A stretch of DNA of 63,659 nt from a virus. Below are positions 24,074-32,955 of this stretch, piece after piece; position 1 is the stretch's first letter, and each line of letters begins with the position of its first letter. The stretch is from IMG/VR virus record IMGVR_UViG_3300045118_000327, positions 1-63,659 of that record; one strand, given 5' to 3'. A program made the position numbers and the translations under genes. Below the pieces are notes generated by a model, which did not search any database, was not told where the DNA came from, and saw only the letters and a program-made list of their open reading frames with translations.

Positions 24074-25023
24074 AAAAAATATTAGTTTGTGGTTGCACAG
24101 GATTTATGGGGTATAATATTTCGTATTATTTTAGACACGATTACGAAGTAGTGGGCGTTGCTCATACTAAAGCAAATTGTCCTGATAATATAAAATTATT
24201 ATCGTGCGATCTAACAACGCAAAAAGGCGTAGATCATGTGATGAGTTATGGCCCATATGATGTAATAATTCAAGCAGCCGCAACAACATCTGGATCGAAA
24301 GATATAACAACAAAACCTTACATACATGTAACTGACAATGCTGTAATGAACTCATTGTTATTACGTGCGGCTTATGAACACAGTGTACCGCAGTTTATAT
24401 TCCTGAGTTGTGGGGTGATGTATCAACCTGGGGACACGCCGAGAAAAGAAACGGACTATGATGAATCGGATAAAATAGTACCGGCTTATTTTGGTGTCGG
24501 GTGGACTAAGGTATATATCGAAAAAATGTGTGAATTTTATTCAAGATTAGGTCGTACTAAACATATGGTTATACGACATTCGAATACTTTTGGACCACAA
24601 GATAAATATGATTATGAGCACTCACATGTATTCGGCGCCACGGTTAGAAAAGTAATGGATGCGGAGTACGGAGACACGATTACGGTGTGGGGTAATGGCA
24701 CTGATACAGCACGCGATTTGATCTATGTCGACGATGTAGTACATTTTATTGATTTGGCTATTAACTTACAACATAAACCATACGATTTAGTGAATGTGTC
24801 TTATGGCAAAGCTATAACTGTAAAAGAAATGGTTGAAAGTATTATAGTGCAATCAGGCAAGGATTTAAAAATAACATATGACACTTCTAAACCCGCGATT
24901 CCAACTATTCTAGCGTTAGATAATAATAAAGCATTAGTTGACTATGGATGGAAGCCGCTACATACATTTTCACAGGGTATTTTTAAAACAATGAAATGGT
25001 ATGGATCTGAATTTAAAGGCTAA
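24070..25023 (+). CDS. NAD-dependent epimerase/dehydratase (extended SDR)
   Basis: 317 residues. GCTGFMG at about 8-14 binds NAD(P). The S-C-G active-site strand follows (FLSCGVMY). The usual YxxxK is not exact: the lysine sits in GWTK, with Tyr three residues further upstream than normal, so the catalytic tyrosine assignment is unsure. The C-terminus is a nucleotide-sugar-binding domain. Probably acts on a keto-deoxy sugar nucleotide. Confidence 0.75.
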   Translation: MKKILVCGCTGFMGYNISYYFRHDYEVVGVAHTKANCPDNIKLLSCDLTTQKGVDHVMSYGPYDVIIQAAATTSGSKDITTKPYIHVTDNAVMNSLLLRAAYEHSVPQFIFLSCGVMYQPGDTPRKETDYDESDKIVPAYFGVGWTKVYIEKMCEFYSRLGRTKHMVIRHSNTFGPQDKYDYEHSHVFGATVRKVMDAEYGDTITVWGNGTDTARDLIYVDDVVHFIDLAINLQHKPYDLVNVSYGKAITVKEMVESIIVQSGKDLKITYDTSKPAIPTILALDNNKALVDYGWKPLHTFSQGIFKTMKWYGSEFKG

Positions 25024-25780
25024 ACAATTACGTAAGAAAATGTTTGAGACTGCGGTAAGGGCTGGTCGCGGTCATCTTGGCGGTGCGTTGTCATGCATGG
25101 ACATATTAGTGTCGTTATATTATGGCGATATTGTTACAAATGATACTAAATTTATTTTAAGTAAAGGCCATTCTGGGATTGCTTTATATACTGTACTTGC
25201 GGAACGTAACATTATATCTAACACCGAATTACATACATTCTGCAAAAATGGTAGTTTGTTATCAGAGCATCCTAACAATCATATTCCTGGAATCATAACT
25301 ATAACAGGATCGTTAGGTAATGGACTTGGTATTGGCGCAGGAATAGCTTTTGCCAAAAAACTTAATAATACTCCGGACAATGTTTTTGTATTAATGGGAG
25401 ATGGCGAGTGCAATGAGGGGTCAGTGTGGGAAGCCGTACGTTTTGCAGCTGTTCATGCCCTAACAAATTTACGAGTCATTGTTGATTGCAATGGATTTCA
25501 GTCCACCGATGCTGTGGATAAAAACACCACATATAGACAGTTAATGAAAATATGGTCGGCATTTGGATGGATGTCGTATGTTGTGGATGGACACAATATT
25601 TTGCATTTGATAGAAGCCTATAAAAATGCATCTATAGTAACACCGACAGTTTATATAGCTCGTACAGTAAAAGGTAAAGGAATATCCTTTATGGAGAATA
25701 ATGTAACAAGTCACCACGGATTACCAAATAAGGGTGATACAATTTCTGCATTGGAGGAATTATCATATGGACTTGCGTGA
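25001..25780 (+). CDS. Transketolase-like N-terminal subunit
   Basis: 259 residues. Shows GRGHLGGALS, KGHSG, ITGSLGNGLGIGAG and the ThDP motif GDGECNEGSVWEA...VDCNGFQ: the pyrophosphate-binding half of transketolase. The gene is split from its pyrimidine half, as in archaeal and some bacterial two-subunit transketolases. Overlaps both neighbours. Confidence 0.85.
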   Translation: MDLNLKAKQLRKKMFETAVRAGRGHLGGALSCMDILVSLYYGDIVTNDTKFILSKGHSGIALYTVLAERNIISNTELHTFCKNGSLLSEHPNNHIPGIITITGSLGNGLGIGAGIAFAKKLNNTPDNVFVLMGDGECNEGSVWEAVRFAAVHALTNLRVIVDCNGFQSTDAVDKNTTYRQLMKIWSAFGWMSYVVDGHNILHLIEAYKNASIVTPTVYIARTVKGKGISFMENNVTSHHGLPNKGDTISALEELSYGLA

Positions 25781-26645
25781 TGCTATTTTTAATGAATTAA
25801 TATTATTGGCAGATACATCTAAAGATGTATTTATATTATCAGCCGACATGGGTGCTACCGAATTAGACAAATTTAAAGCAAAATATCCAAAACAATTTGT
25901 CAATGTTGGTATATCAGAACAGAATCTCATAAACGTTGCTGCCGGCATGGCAATGGAAGGTAAGAGAATATATGTATACACTATTGCCGCATTTCTTATT
26001 CAACGTGCCTTAGAACAGATAAAAGTAAATCTATGTGCTATGAAGTTACCTGTTACGTTAATAGGCATCGGTGGTGGGATGAGTTATAGTTATGATGGAT
26101 TAACACATCATATACCACAAGACATAGGAATCTTGAATACATTACCTAATATTGAAATTTTTGTACCTTTTGATGAAAGTAGTATGAGGAATTCGGTACA
26201 TATTCTCAAGAACTCAACGACACCTCGGTATATTCGACTTGACAAAGGAATTTATCCAGACTTACCAGCAATAACTTCCAATAATTATGTTCATGTTTTG
26301 AGGCAAGGAAGAACTCGGGCCGTTTTAACTTATGGCACTTTAACGCACGAAGCATTGGATACTTTTCCGGAGGCTGGATGCATTTGTGTAGAGCGATTAA
26401 AACCATTAGATGAGGGTGAATTTCTGAAAGCCATAAAACCATATCAAGAATTAATAGTATATGAGGAACATTCAAAAATAGGTGGATTAGCCTCTATTGT
26501 AGCATCGCTTTTATTACAACATGGGTTGGACAAGAAATTAAATGTTTATGCGTTTGAAGATGAATATTGTAATATAGCGGGAGATCGTATTTATATCAAT
26601 AATAAATTTTTAAAGAAAGTGGAGAGTAATAATGTCGTGGACTGA
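25767..26645 (+). CDS. Transketolase-like C-terminal subunit
   Basis: 292 residues from the ATG at 25767, chosen for the GGAGG site 10 bases upstream. It contains the pyrimidine-binding domain with activating glutamate in VGISEQNLINVAAGMA and a C-terminal Rossmann domain. Forms the second half of a transketolase with the preceding gene. Two separate ThDP enzymes in one phage sugar island is unusual. Confidence 0.85.
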   Translation: MDLRDAIFNELILLADTSKDVFILSADMGATELDKFKAKYPKQFVNVGISEQNLINVAAGMAMEGKRIYVYTIAAFLIQRALEQIKVNLCAMKLPVTLIGIGGGMSYSYDGLTHHIPQDIGILNTLPNIEIFVPFDESSMRNSVHILKNSTTPRYIRLDKGIYPDLPAITSNNYVHVLRQGRTRAVLTYGTLTHEALDTFPEAGCICVERLKPLDEGEFLKAIKPYQELIVYEEHSKIGGLASIVASLLLQHGLDKKLNVYAFEDEYCNIAGDRIYINNKFLKKVESNNVVD

Positions 26646-27336
26646 TCATGGTGCCGTGAATACAATTAAGGGGTTAGCAAGGGAATTTAAAGTAGAAACA
26701 TATATAGAAACAGGCACATTTCGAGGACAAGGAATACAAATAGCGGCGCGTTATTTTAAACACGCTTATTCATGTGAAATCATTGAGGATTTTTATACTG
26801 ATGTTGTGTTAAGAACTATAAATAAACATAATATAAAAATTTTCCACATGGATAGTTCAAAATTCTTAAAATATATATCTACAACATTAAATGAACCGCT
26901 CATTTATTATTTGGATGCTCATTTTTACGATCCCAGTCTACCTAAAGAATTACGTTTTGTTGTAAAACAAGAATTAGCATCAATGGCCCCATCCAATAAC
27001 TGTATCATTATAATACATGATTTTGATACTAGAAACGGATTAGGCCATATTACATATGACGGCATACCTTTGGATTTTGAGATAGTGCGTGATAACCTTT
27101 TGAAGATAAATCCGCGATTTTCTTTTTATACCAATTATAAAGAAGCCTGCGATATAGTAACCGAGAAAGACTTCATAGATGGTAAAATGGATCCGTTGTT
27201 GCTTGACGATGAAATGAGAGATACGTTAAAATTCATATGGTCAGCCCCACAGAAAACTTATCGTGGGCTATTGTACTGTATACCTAGAGATGTAAATGCA
27301 TCTAAATATCATTTAAGAAAGGTGAATTGGAGATGA
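26632..27336 (+). CDS. SAM-dependent methyltransferase-like protein
   Basis: 234 residues. ETGTFRGQGIQIAA is a class I methyltransferase motif I, CEIIED motif II-like, and YYLDAHFYD the acidic post-motif. Close in layout to sugar O-methyltransferases of the macrocin type. Overlaps both neighbours by 4-14 bases. Likely methylates a sugar hydroxyl made in this island. Confidence 0.7.
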   Translation: MSWTDHGAVNTIKGLAREFKVETYIETGTFRGQGIQIAARYFKHAYSCEIIEDFYTDVVLRTINKHNIKIFHMDSSKFLKYISTTLNEPLIYYLDAHFYDPSLPKELRFVVKQELASMAPSNNCIIIIHDFDTRNGLGHITYDGIPLDFEIVRDNLLKINPRFSFYTNYKEACDIVTEKDFIDGKMDPLLLDDEMRDTLKFIWSAPQKTYRGLLYCIPRDVNASKYHLRKVNWR

Positions 27337-28058
27337 ATGTACTAATAACTGGCGGAACGCATGGTATCGGATGGGCCATCGCTAACAGATTTGCTATCGA
27401 CGACCGTAACGAACATATTTATATAGCTGCTCGACATGTAGATGATTTAGCTCATTCCTATGTATATGAAGGTATACAAGCCGATTTTACGAACACAGTA
27501 GATATAGGAAAAGTTGCTGAACAGATAAAGAATCTACATATCGACATTCTTATAAATAATGTAGGAGGTGGAGGGCGTTGGGGTACAGATGATGTTTTAA
27601 CAACTCCCGAAGAATCTTGGGATGGTGTGATATTAAAAAATTATGAAACGGCACGACAGTTAACCCTGGCCGCGTTGCCGTGGATGAAACAAAATAATTT
27701 TGGCCGCGTTGTTACTATTTCGTCCATCTATGGTAAGGAATCCGGAGGACGTCCGTGGTTCACTGTAGCAAAAGCAGCTGAGATTGCGTTAATGAAATCG
27801 TTAGCGATACGAAAAGAACTGGTTCGACATAATATTACATTTAATACGGTATGTCCTGGTGCGATAGCAATTCCTGGGACGGGATGGGATAAATTAACGC
27901 CGGAAGAAAGAAGTACATTCGAGGAAACATTACCGTTAGGGCGTATGGGAACGCCGGAAGAAGTTGCCGCTTTGGTTTGCTTCTTATGTTCGGAAGAGGC
28001 GAGTTTAATAAATGGAGCATGTATAACCGCAGATGGCGGAGAAAGCAGGAGTTTTTAA
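27333..28058 (+). CDS. Short-chain dehydrogenase (SDR), Tyr-to-Phe at active site
   Basis: 241 residues from the ATG at 27333 (ATGA overlap, AAGGTG ribosome site). Classical SDR features: TGGTHGIG cofactor loop, NNVGG, the Ser in SSIYG, and lysine K147. But the residue four before it, normally the catalytic Tyr, is Phe143 (codon TTC). All other SDR parts are intact, including the C-terminal ITADGGESRSF. Either catalysis is lost, or another residue replaces the tyrosine. Confidence 0.75.
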   Translation: MNVLITGGTHGIGWAIANRFAIDDRNEHIYIAARHVDDLAHSYVYEGIQADFTNTVDIGKVAEQIKNLHIDILINNVGGGGRWGTDDVLTTPEESWDGVILKNYETARQLTLAALPWMKQNNFGRVVTISSIYGKESGGRPWFTVAKAAEIALMKSLAIRKELVRHNITFNTVCPGAIAIPGTGWDKLTPEERSTFEETLPLGRMGTPEEVAALVCFLCSEEASLINGACITADGGESRSF

Positions 28059-29056
28059 TGTTGAGACAATCAGAATACGATGAATTTAGAGGAAAGAAAG
28101 TTTTGGTAATAGGCGGCACAGGATTAATAGGTCGTCCTGTTGTTGATATTTTAGTTAACGCCGGCGCCATCGTTACTGTGGTATCATTAGACGATCTTCA
28201 GCCAAATCGATTAGCAGAATATGTATATTTGGATCTACGATATTTCAATGCCGCAGAGTTTATAACTAAAGGAATGGATTATGTATTTCATTTGGCGGGT
28301 ATCAAAGGATCGATTGAAGTTACAAAAACGAAACCAGCTAGTTTTTTTGTGCCCTTGTTACAATTTAATACAAACATACTTGAAGCATGTCGTATTAATA
28401 ACGTAAAAAAAGTCGCCTTCACTAGTTCTATTGGCGCATACGAAAGTGCTGAAATATTTCACGAAGACGGTATAACGCAAGGGCTACCGATGGATATGTA
28501 TCCAGGTTGGGCAAAGCGCATGGCTGAGTTACAAATACAGGCTTATAAAGAACAATACGGTATTAAAAATTTTGTCGTATTGCGTCCTTGTAATGTCTAT
28601 GGTCCTGGAGATAACTTCGATCCAAATAATGCAATGGTTGTGCCTTCGTTGATGTATCGTATTGCTTCGGGCGAGAACCCTGTAAAAATATGGGGGGATG
28701 GTTCAGCAATTCGTGACTTTGCTTATAATGTAGATGTAGCTGAGGGTATTATACAAGCAATGCATTATATGCCAGATGTAAATTATATTAATTTGGGCAG
28801 TGGCAAGGATTATACAATAAAAAATTTAGTTGATACACTACATGAGTTTATTGATTTCAATCATGAATGGGATACAACAAAATCAAACGGATTTCCAAAA
28901 CGCGTTATGGATATAACGAAAGCGCGTATGTTAATAAACTTTGAACCTATCACTACATTACGCGATGGATTAGAACATACGTGGAAATGGTTTTTAGCAA
29001 ACAAAGAAGAGTATTTAAAGAGAAAGAATTATTTTAATGAAGATAATAGACACTAA
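28058..29056 (+). CDS. NAD-dependent epimerase/reductase, GDP-fucose-synthase-like
   Basis: 332 residues from the ATG at 28058 (TAATG overlap). NAD(P) loop GGTGLIG, active-site SSIGAY, lysine in PGWAKRMAE, then NVYGPGD and IRDFAYNVDVAEGI, which are conserved in GDP-4-keto-6-deoxy-sugar epimerase/reductases. Would act after the GDP-mannose dehydratase encoded two genes downstream. Confidence 0.8.
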   Translation: MLRQSEYDEFRGKKVLVIGGTGLIGRPVVDILVNAGAIVTVVSLDDLQPNRLAEYVYLDLRYFNAAEFITKGMDYVFHLAGIKGSIEVTKTKPASFFVPLLQFNTNILEACRINNVKKVAFTSSIGAYESAEIFHEDGITQGLPMDMYPGWAKRMAELQIQAYKEQYGIKNFVVLRPCNVYGPGDNFDPNNAMVVPSLMYRIASGENPVKIWGDGSAIRDFAYNVDVAEGIIQAMHYMPDVNYINLGSGKDYTIKNLVDTLHEFIDFNHEWDTTKSNGFPKRVMDITKARMLINFEPITTLRDGLEHTWKWFLANKEEYLKRKNYFNEDNRH

Positions 29057-29546
29057 ATTTGAAAAAGCAAAATTAATTATACCAGAGGTATTCTATGATT
29101 TTCGTGGCGAATACTTAGAGACCTTCAACAAAGAGAACTACAAAGCATTAAATGTACCAGATGAATTTATACAAGATGATATTTCAATTTCATACAAGCA
29201 TGTCCTTCGAGGATTCCACGGTGATTTTAAAACATGGAAATTGGTACAATGTGTGTACGGCAGTATATACGTTGTTATTATTGATAATAACAAAGAGTCT
29301 AAAACATATTATCAATGGCAAGCATTTACACTAAATGACAAAAATCGTTATCAGTTATTAGTGCCGCCAGGATTCGGCAATAGTCTGCTAGCTATGACGG
29401 ACATTATCGTGTATAGTTATAAGCAGACTACATATTATGAACGTGCGTCGCAGTTTACTATAGCTCCATTTAATCCTTATCTAGGAATTTACTGGCCGAT
29501 AGCAAAAGAGAACATTATTATATCAGAAAGGGATAGAAATGCCTAA
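29037..29546 (+). CDS. RmlC-like 4-keto-6-deoxy-sugar 3,5-epimerase
   Basis: 169 residues, cupin fold. DFRGEYLETF, FIQDDISISYKHVLRGFHGD with catalytic His61, the Lys of TWKLV, and VPPGFGNSLLA match the RmlC family. It would epimerise carbon 3 and/or 5 of a nucleotide-linked 4-keto-6-deoxy sugar. Overlaps both neighbours. Confidence 0.85.
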   Translation: MKIIDTKFEKAKLIIPEVFYDFRGEYLETFNKENYKALNVPDEFIQDDISISYKHVLRGFHGDFKTWKLVQCVYGSIYVVIIDNNKESKTYYQWQAFTLNDKNRYQLLVPPGFGNSLLAMTDIIVYSYKQTTYYERASQFTIAPFNPYLGIYWPIAKENIIISERDRNA

Positions 29547-30564
29547 TTATCTTATAACCGGTGCCACTGGATTTGTTGGTTCACATATGATTGATTATTT
29601 ATTAGCTAATACTGATGGCATGATTTACGCTTCTAGACGTTGGCGCAGTCGTGACGAGAATATAGTACATTTGTACGGTAATCCGCGAGTCAATTTCATA
29701 GAGGCGGATCTGATGGATCGTGGCAGTCTAAGTTTGTTATTGCGAAAAGCAAAACCAGATATTATTTGGCATTTTGCCGCCCAGAGTTTTCCTGAAACGA
29801 GTTTTATTTATCCGATACATACTTTACAAACAAATATCATTGGAACTGCCAATTTATTAGATGAAATACATCTTGCGGTATTAGATGGCCGTATAGATCC
29901 GATTATAGTAAGTGTTAGTTCCAGCGAAGTATATGGTATGCCGGATCCTTCAGAAGTGCCTATAAAAGAAACTAACCCAATTAGAGCGGCAAATCCATAT
30001 AGTATATCAAAAGTCGGACACGATCTGATGTCACAGTATTATCATAAAGCATTTGGATTAAAAATAATAACTACCAGGATGTTTAGTCACGAAGGTGCAC
30101 GCCGGGGAAGGAAATTTGCATTATCTAGTTTTGCATATCAAATTGTACAAGGCGAAATGCAGTATAGACAAGATATAAATAATCGCTCTTATGGAAATTC
30201 AAAATATATAATTCGTGTGGGAAATCTTAATTCTGTGCGCACTTATGCTCATATAGACGATGCTGTACATGCTTATTGGTTAGCCGCCAATAAATGTACA
30301 GTCGGCGAAGTTTATAATATAGGTGGCAATCACACATGTACTGTCGGTGAAGCATTAAATGATTTAATATCTAAAAGTTATATACAACCAACTGATTTCA
30401 AAATAGAAATAGATTTAGCATTAATCAGGCCTACTGATATTACACTACAAATACCCGATTGTACTAAATTTATGCAAGCTACTGGATGGAAACCAACAAA
30501 AGGTCTTGATGATATAAATAAGGATCTTTTAATTTATTGGAGAAACGTATTGCGCCGGTCGTAA
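29539..30564 (+). CDS. GDP-mannose 4,6-dehydratase-like enzyme
   Basis: 341 residues. TGATGFVGSH, SSSEVYG, YSISK (YxxxK), and TRMFSHEGARRG strongly match GDP-mannose 4,6-dehydratase, which makes GDP-4-keto-6-deoxymannose. This is the entry step for GDP-fucose, GDP-rhamnose, GDP-perosamine or branched sugars; the rest of the island supplies epimerase, reductase, methyl and two-carbon-transfer functions. Confidence 0.85.
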   Translation: MPNYLITGATGFVGSHMIDYLLANTDGMIYASRRWRSRDENIVHLYGNPRVNFIEADLMDRGSLSLLLRKAKPDIIWHFAAQSFPETSFIYPIHTLQTNIIGTANLLDEIHLAVLDGRIDPIIVSVSSSEVYGMPDPSEVPIKETNPIRAANPYSISKVGHDLMSQYYHKAFGLKIITTRMFSHEGARRGRKFALSSFAYQIVQGEMQYRQDINNRSYGNSKYIIRVGNLNSVRTYAHIDDAVHAYWLAANKCTVGEVYNIGGNHTCTVGEALNDLISKSYIQPTDFKIEIDLALIRPTDITLQIPDCTKFMQATGWKPTKGLDDINKDLLIYWRNVLRRS

Positions 30565-30578
30565 TTTTTTAGTATTAT
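30550..30578 (+). promoter_or_regulatory. Sigma70-like promoter
   Basis: TTGCGC, 17-base spacer ending TTTTTTAG, TATTAT. The -10 box ends 5 bases before the ATG at 30584, the same spacing as at 2174, so a leaderless transcript is predicted. It overlaps the 3' end of the dehydratase gene. Confidence 0.65.
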
Positions 30579-30583
30579 TAGAT

Positions 30584-32617
30584 ATGATAGTACATAGAAA
30601 AGACGGTTGGCACGTATTGTCCGAAAAAGGCAAGAATTTGGGCGGGCCGTATTCATCACGTTCAGCGGCTGTACATAGACTTCAACAGGTTGAATATTTT
30701 AAGCATAAAGGAAAAGCAGGTGCTTTAGGTATTCCTGATCGGGACGTAAAAACACGTCCACGCGAATTCTCTACACCAGAAAATTGGCACTTTAATGTGC
30801 AACAGCATAAAGCGCATAAGGCTGGAGAACATTTCGATTTACGACTTGTTGATCCACGTACCGGAATTGCACATAGTTGGGCCGCTCGTAACTTACCTAA
30901 GTTTCCAGGCGAAAAAGTTCTTGCTGTGCATCAACCTGATCATACTGCAGAGTACTCGGCATGGTCTGGTGAAATCAAATCAGGTTACGGCGCTGGAACA
31001 GTAAAGTTATTCTCAGCGGATAAGGTTGAAGTTACTAAAAGTACACCTGATCATGTATCTTTTAATGTGTATAAGTCTAATGGCGACACTGAAAAATATA
31101 CTTTAATACATACTGGTGGGGATGATTGGCTGTTTATGAACTCTACACCTACGCGAGATACTCGACCAGAAGTTAACATTTCGAAACCTAAATTTCAAAG
31201 TATAAAGCCTGAATCCATCGATGTAACAAAGTCGACCGAGATATTAGCACCGAAGTATGATGGAGCAATGAATGCGTTTTTGCTTAGACGTGGAATGCCT
31301 ATTGAAATATACTCTTATCGTCCAAGCAAGAAAGGACCTGCAAAGTTAATTAATCATACGTTTCGTACTGGACTTCATACTGCAATAGTTCCGGAGAGTA
31401 TGCCAGGCAAAACAGTATTATTAGGAGAACTATTTGCAAAAGATAGAACATCTGGTAATGTTTTATCATCAAGAGACACTGCAGCTAGATTATTGTCAAA
31501 TGTATGGCGTTCAAGAGAACTCCAAGAAAACGCGCCGCTTGATCATGTAGTTTTTGATGTGGTTCGTTATCAAGGTAAAGATGTAAGTAGTCATCCATAT
31601 AGTGAAAAACTCGAGATACTAAAAAATATTTCAAAAGAAATACCAGAATTAAAAATGCCGCCGCTAGCGACGACTATAAATGAAAAACAAGTATTACTAG
31701 ATGAAATACGTTCTGGCAACCATCCGTTAACACAAGAGGGCGTTGTAGTATATGATTTAAATAAGTCGGTACCATTGAAGGCAAAATTATTCAAAGATTA
31801 TGATGTACGTATAATGTCGGTATTTCCGGGGGAAGGAAAATATAAAAATAAAGCTGCTGGTGGATTTACTTATTCATACAATGGTAAAGAGGAAATTGGT
31901 CGGGTTGGTAGTGGATTCACAGATCAAATGAGAAAAGAAATGTTTGAACTTCCAAATAAATATGTAGGACAGGTAGCGCGTGTGCTGGCGCAGGAGAAAT
32001 TACCAAGTGGTGCACTTCGTATGCCTGTATACAAAGACATTAGAAGTGAAACTTGGCCAAGACGCAAACAAGCTGCATTACTTGAACCGTTTCACAAAAA
32101 AGCACCGGATCCAAAAATACATAAAGGTTTAAAGACTGTTCAGACAGCTACATTAAACGATACATCTGCACCAATGCCTGTATTAGGAGATTCTATGAGT
32201 AATTATCATCCAGCATTTACTAAGACTGGATTAATTAAACTGAAATTTAAACCAACAAGACCAGATGCGCAATTAAACATAGCCAGATTAAAGGAAATGC
32301 GTATACCGCCGGACGATCCACAACAAATGCAAACCGAAGATAGTATACCGATTCTGGGTGATAATTTGGCAAATATGCCAAAGACGGGCGGAATAGATTG
32401 GAAACATATGACAAAAGAATATTTGTTACCATCATTGGTTGCTGGCCCTGTAATTGGTACTGCGGTAACTGCAGCCACCTCATCGAAAAATGAGTTTAAT
32501 AAAAATATTGGAAAAGGAATAGCCACTGGTATAGGTATCGACCTAGCCACTGGATTAAGTATGGGATTATGGAATCAACGGAAGAATCTGAAGAAACTAT
32601 TCAAGACAAAACTATAA
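30584..32617 (+). CDS. 3'-phosphoesterase / ATP-dependent ligase fusion
   Basis: 677 residues. Residues 60-195 resemble the LigD 3'-phosphoesterase domain (H75, H83, D85, R87 in QQHKAHKAGEHFDLRL). Residues 215-500 form an ATP-dependent polynucleotide ligase: K224 in KYDG as adenylated lysine, LLGELFA, EGVVVYDL and KLFKDYDV as further nucleotidyltransferase motifs, then an OB-fold-like part. The last 170 residues are new: two copies of a P-[VI]-LGD motif (around 534 and 588) and a Gly/Ala hydrophobic segment near the end. The gene lies among virion genes, so the protein may travel in the particle. Confidence 0.8.
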   Translation: MIVHRKDGWHVLSEKGKNLGGPYSSRSAAVHRLQQVEYFKHKGKAGALGIPDRDVKTRPREFSTPENWHFNVQQHKAHKAGEHFDLRLVDPRTGIAHSWAARNLPKFPGEKVLAVHQPDHTAEYSAWSGEIKSGYGAGTVKLFSADKVEVTKSTPDHVSFNVYKSNGDTEKYTLIHTGGDDWLFMNSTPTRDTRPEVNISKPKFQSIKPESIDVTKSTEILAPKYDGAMNAFLLRRGMPIEIYSYRPSKKGPAKLINHTFRTGLHTAIVPESMPGKTVLLGELFAKDRTSGNVLSSRDTAARLLSNVWRSRELQENAPLDHVVFDVVRYQGKDVSSHPYSEKLEILKNISKEIPELKMPPLATTINEKQVLLDEIRSGNHPLTQEGVVVYDLNKSVPLKAKLFKDYDVRIMSVFPGEGKYKNKAAGGFTYSYNGKEEIGRVGSGFTDQMRKEMFELPNKYVGQVARVLAQEKLPSGALRMPVYKDIRSETWPRRKQAALLEPFHKKAPDPKIHKGLKTVQTATLNDTSAPMPVLGDSMSNYHPAFTKTGLIKLKFKPTRPDAQLNIARLKEMRIPPDDPQQMQTEDSIPILGDNLANMPKTGGIDWKHMTKEYLLPSLVAGPVIGTAVTAATSSKNEFNKNIGKGIATGIGIDLATGLSMGLWNQRKNLKKLFKTKL

Positions 32618-32784
32618 AAATTAATATCGTAGGCATCAAACGCATGAAATCTACACATGTGTGGAGATTGGAATTAGATATATACGAGGAAGATAGTCCA
32701 AAAGTGAAAGCGTTAGTTGATCAAGTGGATAAGGATTTTCATATGCTTTTAGTGCCTATTGACAATCAGCAGAATAATACGTAA
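32569..32784 (+). CDS. Small acidic hypothetical protein
   Basis: 71 residues, acidic. Starts inside the 3' end of the ligase gene. Function unknown. Confidence 0.55.
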   Translation: MESTEESEETIQDKTIKINIVGIKRMKSTHVWRLELDIYEEDSPKVKALVDQVDKDFHMLLVPIDNQQNNT

Positions 32785-32787
32785 TAT

Positions 32788-32955
32788 ATGAATATTAAAG
32801 TGCGATTGGAGCCAAAAGTACATCAAACTGATGTGCAATTGGCCCAAAAAATGCGAAAAGAAGCAGAGGATAAAATAAAACCGAAGAAAGAAAAATCTTT
32901 GGAAGAGTTGTTGTTTGGAGAGGAAAAGATAGATGAGTCTATCTCTAAACATTAA
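32788..32955 (+). CDS. Small charged hypothetical protein
   Basis: 55 codons, Lys/Glu-rich, starting MNIKVRLEPKVHQ. It fills the gap between two same-strand genes and overlaps the next one by 23 bases. Function unknown. Confidence 0.5.
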   Translation: MNIKVRLEPKVHQTDVQLAQKMRKEAEDKIKPKKEKSLEELLFGEEKIDESISKH

